DNA from: Bdellovibrionales bacterium RBG_16_40_8
Lineage (GTDB): Bacteria; Bdellovibrionota; Bdellovibrionia; Bdellovibrionales; UBA1609
Assembly (NCBI GenBank): GCA_001769925.1
Contig: MEPT01000015.1
Coordinates: 1 to 6,454 of the forward strand
Direction of reading: 5' to 3'
Length of the DNA stretch: 6,454 nt
Below, piece by piece: positions 4,166 to 6,454 of the stretch (position 1 is its first letter; every line of letters starts with the position of its first letter). The notes below the pieces were generated by a model, which worked only from the letters and a program-made list of their open reading frames with translations, was not told the origin of the DNA and did no database searches. Both the position numbers and the translations under genes were made by a program.

Positions 4166-5260
4166 GTGCCCATTAATGCGTCGCAAAACATGAAAAGTGC
4201 AGACATAGATGATTTTTTGGGTAATGGCTGGTTTATGGGACTTGGCCCCCAGCGCTGCTTAGTGGCCTGGGGACGCCCAAAAAAATCAAATAATGCGATA
4301 CCAAATAAAGTGCAGTTTTTTGTTCCAGATTATTATCTAGAAGATAAAAAACCTTGGGTAGTTTACGAACAGGCGGTGGTCTGCGAAACGGCCGAGCTTG
4401 TTAAATCTTTAGAAAAGTATGCTTCTTTACCCAAACTTGACCTGCGTTTTGTTGATCCAGACGTTGAGCAATTTACTGAAACCTTTAAAAAAATAAAATC
4501 TTCTATAAATAAAAAAGAAATTAATAAAGCCGTGCCGGCAGTTTTTTCTATAGCTGCTGGGTCGATGACCAAGGCTATGCGTGCTTATTTTATACGCCAG
4601 ACACTTATGAATGCTAATAAGCAAACTGCTTACGGTTACCTTACGCCAACAGAAGGGGTTATTGGAGCAAGCCCAGAAATTTTATTTACTTACGATATTC
4701 GTAGTTATGAACTTGTGACTATGGCTTTGGCAGGCACACGTAATTCTAAACTAGAGGGCGAACATTCTTTATCAAATGACGAGAAAGAAATGTACGAACA
4801 TGGGTTAGTAGTAAGTGGTCTTAAAAAAAAGCTTGTGAATTTTGGAGAGTTGCAGATATCGCCAACTTATGTTTGGGATTTAGGCACTATTTCACATTTG
4901 CGCACAGATTTGCTAGCCGAGCTTGACAAGCCTTTAGAGCCAATTTCATTGTTTGCTGAAGCTTGCTCATTACTTCACCCTACTGCGGCCCTAGGGGTTT
5001 CTCCGATTACTTCTGACTGGAGATACATGAAAGAATGTGATGGCCAAATAAAACGTGCGCGCTTTGGGGCGCCGTTTGGAGTTGTAAGTCCAACAGGCAA
5101 GTCTGTCGCTTTGGTGGCAATTCGTAATCTGCAGTGGAGTGAAGATGGTACAATTTCTATTGGTACCGGATGCGGAATAGTTCAAGACAGTAATCTGCAA
5201 AGTGAATGGCAAGAGCTCACTCTTAAGAGAGATTCTATTAGAAAGATTTTAGGATTATGA
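4166..5260 (+). CDS. menF: Isochorismate synthase (MenF-like, chorismate-binding family)
   Basis: Converts chorismate to isochorismate, the committed step of classical menaquinone synthesis, in the cytoplasm with Mg2+. The 364-residue protein is shorter than E. coli MenF (about 431) but has the whole C-terminal chorismate-binding fold: INKAVPAVFS (119-128, Lys121 likely the water-activating Lys), GASPEILF (167-174, Glu171 likely the general acid), ALAGTRN (187-193), DEKEMYEHGLVV (205-216, Mg-ligand Glu211), ISHLRT (242-247), LLHPTAALG (269-277), RARFGAPFG (297-305), VAIRNL (317-322), GTGCGIV (333-339) and SEWQELTLK (346-354, second Mg-site Glu). The RARFGAPFG segment replaces the usual R-x-W/L-Y/F-A/G-G, so it is a divergent branch. 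Anthranilate or aminodeoxychorismate synthase are alternatives within the superfamily, but the Lys and the 4-base ATGA overlap with menD favour MenF. Starts at GTG with AGGAG upstream. Confidence 0.9.
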   Translation: MPINASQNMKSADIDDFLGNGWFMGLGPQRCLVAWGRPKKSNNAIPNKVQFFVPDYYLEDKKPWVVYEQAVVCETAELVKSLEKYASLPKLDLRFVDPDVEQFTETFKKIKSSINKKEINKAVPAVFSIAAGSMTKAMRAYFIRQTLMNANKQTAYGYLTPTEGVIGASPEILFTYDIRSYELVTMALAGTRNSKLEGEHSLSNDEKEMYEHGLVVSGLKKKLVNFGELQISPTYVWDLGTISHLRTDLLAELDKPLEPISLFAEACSLLHPTAALGVSPITSDWRYMKECDGQIKRARFGAPFGVVSPTGKSVALVAIRNLQWSEDGTISIGTGCGIVQDSNLQSEWQELTLKRDSIRKILGL

Positions 5261-6454
5261 ACCTAGAAATTGCGTCTACTTTAATTAAGTCGCTTGCTCA
5301 TTTTGGAATTAGTGACTTTGCACTCTGCGCCGGAGCACGTAATGCTCCACTAGTTAAGGTTTTAAGCCAGGCAAAAGGCGTTAGGGTTAATTATTTTTTT
5401 GAAGAACGCGCGGCCGGTTTTTTTGCTCTTGGTCGGTCTCGTCGACAAACGCGGCCAGTGGCAGTTATTACGACTTCAGGAACGGCGGCTGCAGAACTTT
5501 TACCAGCAGCAATTGAGGCATATTACTCAAGAGTTCCGCTTATTTTAGTAACTGCAGATCGCCCCAAAAATTATCGTGGCAGTGCTTCTCCTCAAGCTAT
5601 AGAGCAGGTAGGGCTATTTTCTCATTACGTAGAAAAAACCTTCGATATTGAAACGCTTAGCGAGTTAAGTGAAATTCAGATTGCAGATAATGCGCCTACG
5701 CACATAAATATTTGCTTTTCAGAGCCCTTACTTGAGGAAAAAGCTACTTTAAGTGATTTTGCGGTCAAGGTTAATAAAGAGCCACGTACAGCTAGTTTAT
5801 CTACTGAAAAATCAAATACTGAAAAAGTGTTATTATCAGACAAATTGGTAGATTTTTTACATAAATCTAAACGACCGTTAGTGATTTTGGGCTCACTGCC
5901 ACAATCAGTGCGAAGTTCAATATACGAAGTTCTTAAAATGATATCTGCACCCATATATGCAGAGGCACAATCGGGTCTTCGCGAATCTGTAGGCCTTTCG
6001 GCCCTTTCATTTCGTAGTGGCGAGAGACTTTTTTCTGAAAAAAAATTTCGCGATAATTTTGATTCAGTTATTCGTATAGGTTCAGTGCCGACGCTACGTT
6101 TTTGGCGAGATTTAGAAGATGAGCTACGCGATGTGCTGGTTTTATCTGTTAGCGATTTACCTTTTTCTGGTTTAGCCCGTGAGGTATCGCCAACAATTAA
6201 CTACTCAGTTTTTTTAGAAAGTTACAAAACACAAAAATATTCTCACGGAGAAAATATTCTAGGAGATGATTGTTTATATCTGCAAGAAGACTCAGAAAGG
6301 CTTGCAGAATTTTCACAAGCTGAGCCAAGTTTTTTTCGTTGGATTTCAGAGCAAATTCCTAAACGCTCGCTTGTTATGCTTGGTAACAGTTTACCAATTC
6401 GTGAATGGGATCTGGCTGCAACCTATGAAGACAAAAATTTTACAGTATGTGCAA
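5257..6454 (+). CDS. menD: MenD, SEPHCHC synthase (3' end outside window)
   Basis: Thiamine-diphosphate enzyme joining 2-oxoglutarate-derived succinic semialdehyde to isochorismate, giving SEPHCHC, directly after menF in the pathway and in the operon (ATGA overlap 5257-5260). About 399 codons are present of a family length near 550-590; the frame is open to the last base. N-terminal pyrimidine-binding domain: LCAGARNAPL (23-32), FFEERAAGFFALG (47-59, Glu50 the conserved ThDP-activating Glu), VAVITTSGTAAAELLPAAIEA (68-88), LILVTADRP (95-103), SPQAIEQVGLF. The central domain follows with weaker similarity (PLVILGS, then GSVPTLRFW). Near the edge LGNSLPIREWDL (375-386) matches the E. coli VGNSL..R motif that contacts isochorismate. 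The usual PGSR is AGAR here: Ala27 stands where E. coli Ser32 is expected. The diphosphate-binding C-terminal domain (GDG..NN) is beyond the window. Confidence 0.95.
   Translation, partial: MNLEIASTLIKSLAHFGISDFALCAGARNAPLVKVLSQAKGVRVNYFFEERAAGFFALGRSRRQTRPVAVITTSGTAAAELLPAAIEAYYSRVPLILVTADRPKNYRGSASPQAIEQVGLFSHYVEKTFDIETLSELSEIQIADNAPTHINICFSEPLLEEKATLSDFAVKVNKEPRTASLSTEKSNTEKVLLSDKLVDFLHKSKRPLVILGSLPQSVRSSIYEVLKMISAPIYAEAQSGLRESVGLSALSFRSGERLFSEKKFRDNFDSVIRIGSVPTLRFWRDLEDELRDVLVLSVSDLPFSGLAREVSPTINYSVFLESYKTQKYSHGENILGDDCLYLQEDSERLAEFSQAEPSFFRWISEQIPKRSLVMLGNSLPIREWDLAATYEDKNFTVCA

Noticed and set aside
3716..4193. Plus-strand open frames opposite the DAHP synthase
   Set aside because: The minus-strand frame carries all DAHP synthase motifs; the plus-strand frames show no family features.
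4363..5954. Minus-strand open frames within menF and menD
   Set aside because: They lie wholly inside two well-supported enzymes and have no domain-like sequence.
1..6454. CRISPR arrays, tRNA or rRNA genes, riboswitches, transposase genes
   Set aside because: No regularly spaced identical repeats, no tRNA- or rRNA-like sequence, no riboswitch motif and no transposase sequence were recognised by eye.

Overview
The window looks like a moderately AT-rich chromosomal segment of a Gram-negative, menaquinone-using bacterium. Three points support this: two proteins have Sec/Tat-type signal peptides, one of them followed by beta-barrel-like sequence; an ECF sigma factor has a membrane-anchored partner; and the right half carries the classical Men pathway (isochorismate synthase, MenD, UbiE/MenG). 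A Bdellovibrionota or other deltaproteobacteria-like lineage is a reasonable guess, but it rests on overall protein character only. Genes are tightly packed, with several GTGA or ATGA stop/start overlaps.

Left block (1-2289, + strand) is a five-gene operon-like run. It holds the 3' part of an ECF sigma factor, a single-pass membrane protein with a very acidic tail (likely anti-sigma), a 68-residue acidic protein, a highly basic exported DUF3106-like protein built from 18-residue repeats, and a predicted outer-membrane beta-barrel protein. The first four genes overlap one another and the fifth follows after 7 bases. The run ends at a strong hairpin plus T-tract near 2459-2502. I read it as an envelope-sensing sigma module. 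Its parts resemble known sigma/anti-sigma/periplasmic-sensor systems, but the combination of acidic partners with a basic repeat protein is not one I can name.

Middle (2290-2588) is non-coding. It holds a perfect hairpin, two fused 8-base palindromes, the operon terminator, and a 14-base imperfect inverted repeat at 2308-2321 and 2503-2516 that could be the ends of a small MITE-like element.

Right block (2589-6454) is a menaquinone cluster around a divergent intergenic region at 4088-4165. Leftward run a short, core-only type I-beta DAHP synthase (first step of the shikimate pathway) and, overlapping it by 4 bases, UbiE/MenG (last methylation of menaquinone). Rightward run a menF-like isochorismate synthase and, again overlapping by 4 bases, menD, which leaves the window unfinished. 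Together they supply chorismate, commit it to menaquinone and finish the product. Several signature positions differ from the usual family sequence: KLRT instead of KPRT in the DAHP synthase, AGAR instead of PGSR in MenD, and missing Ser/His in UbiE signature 1.
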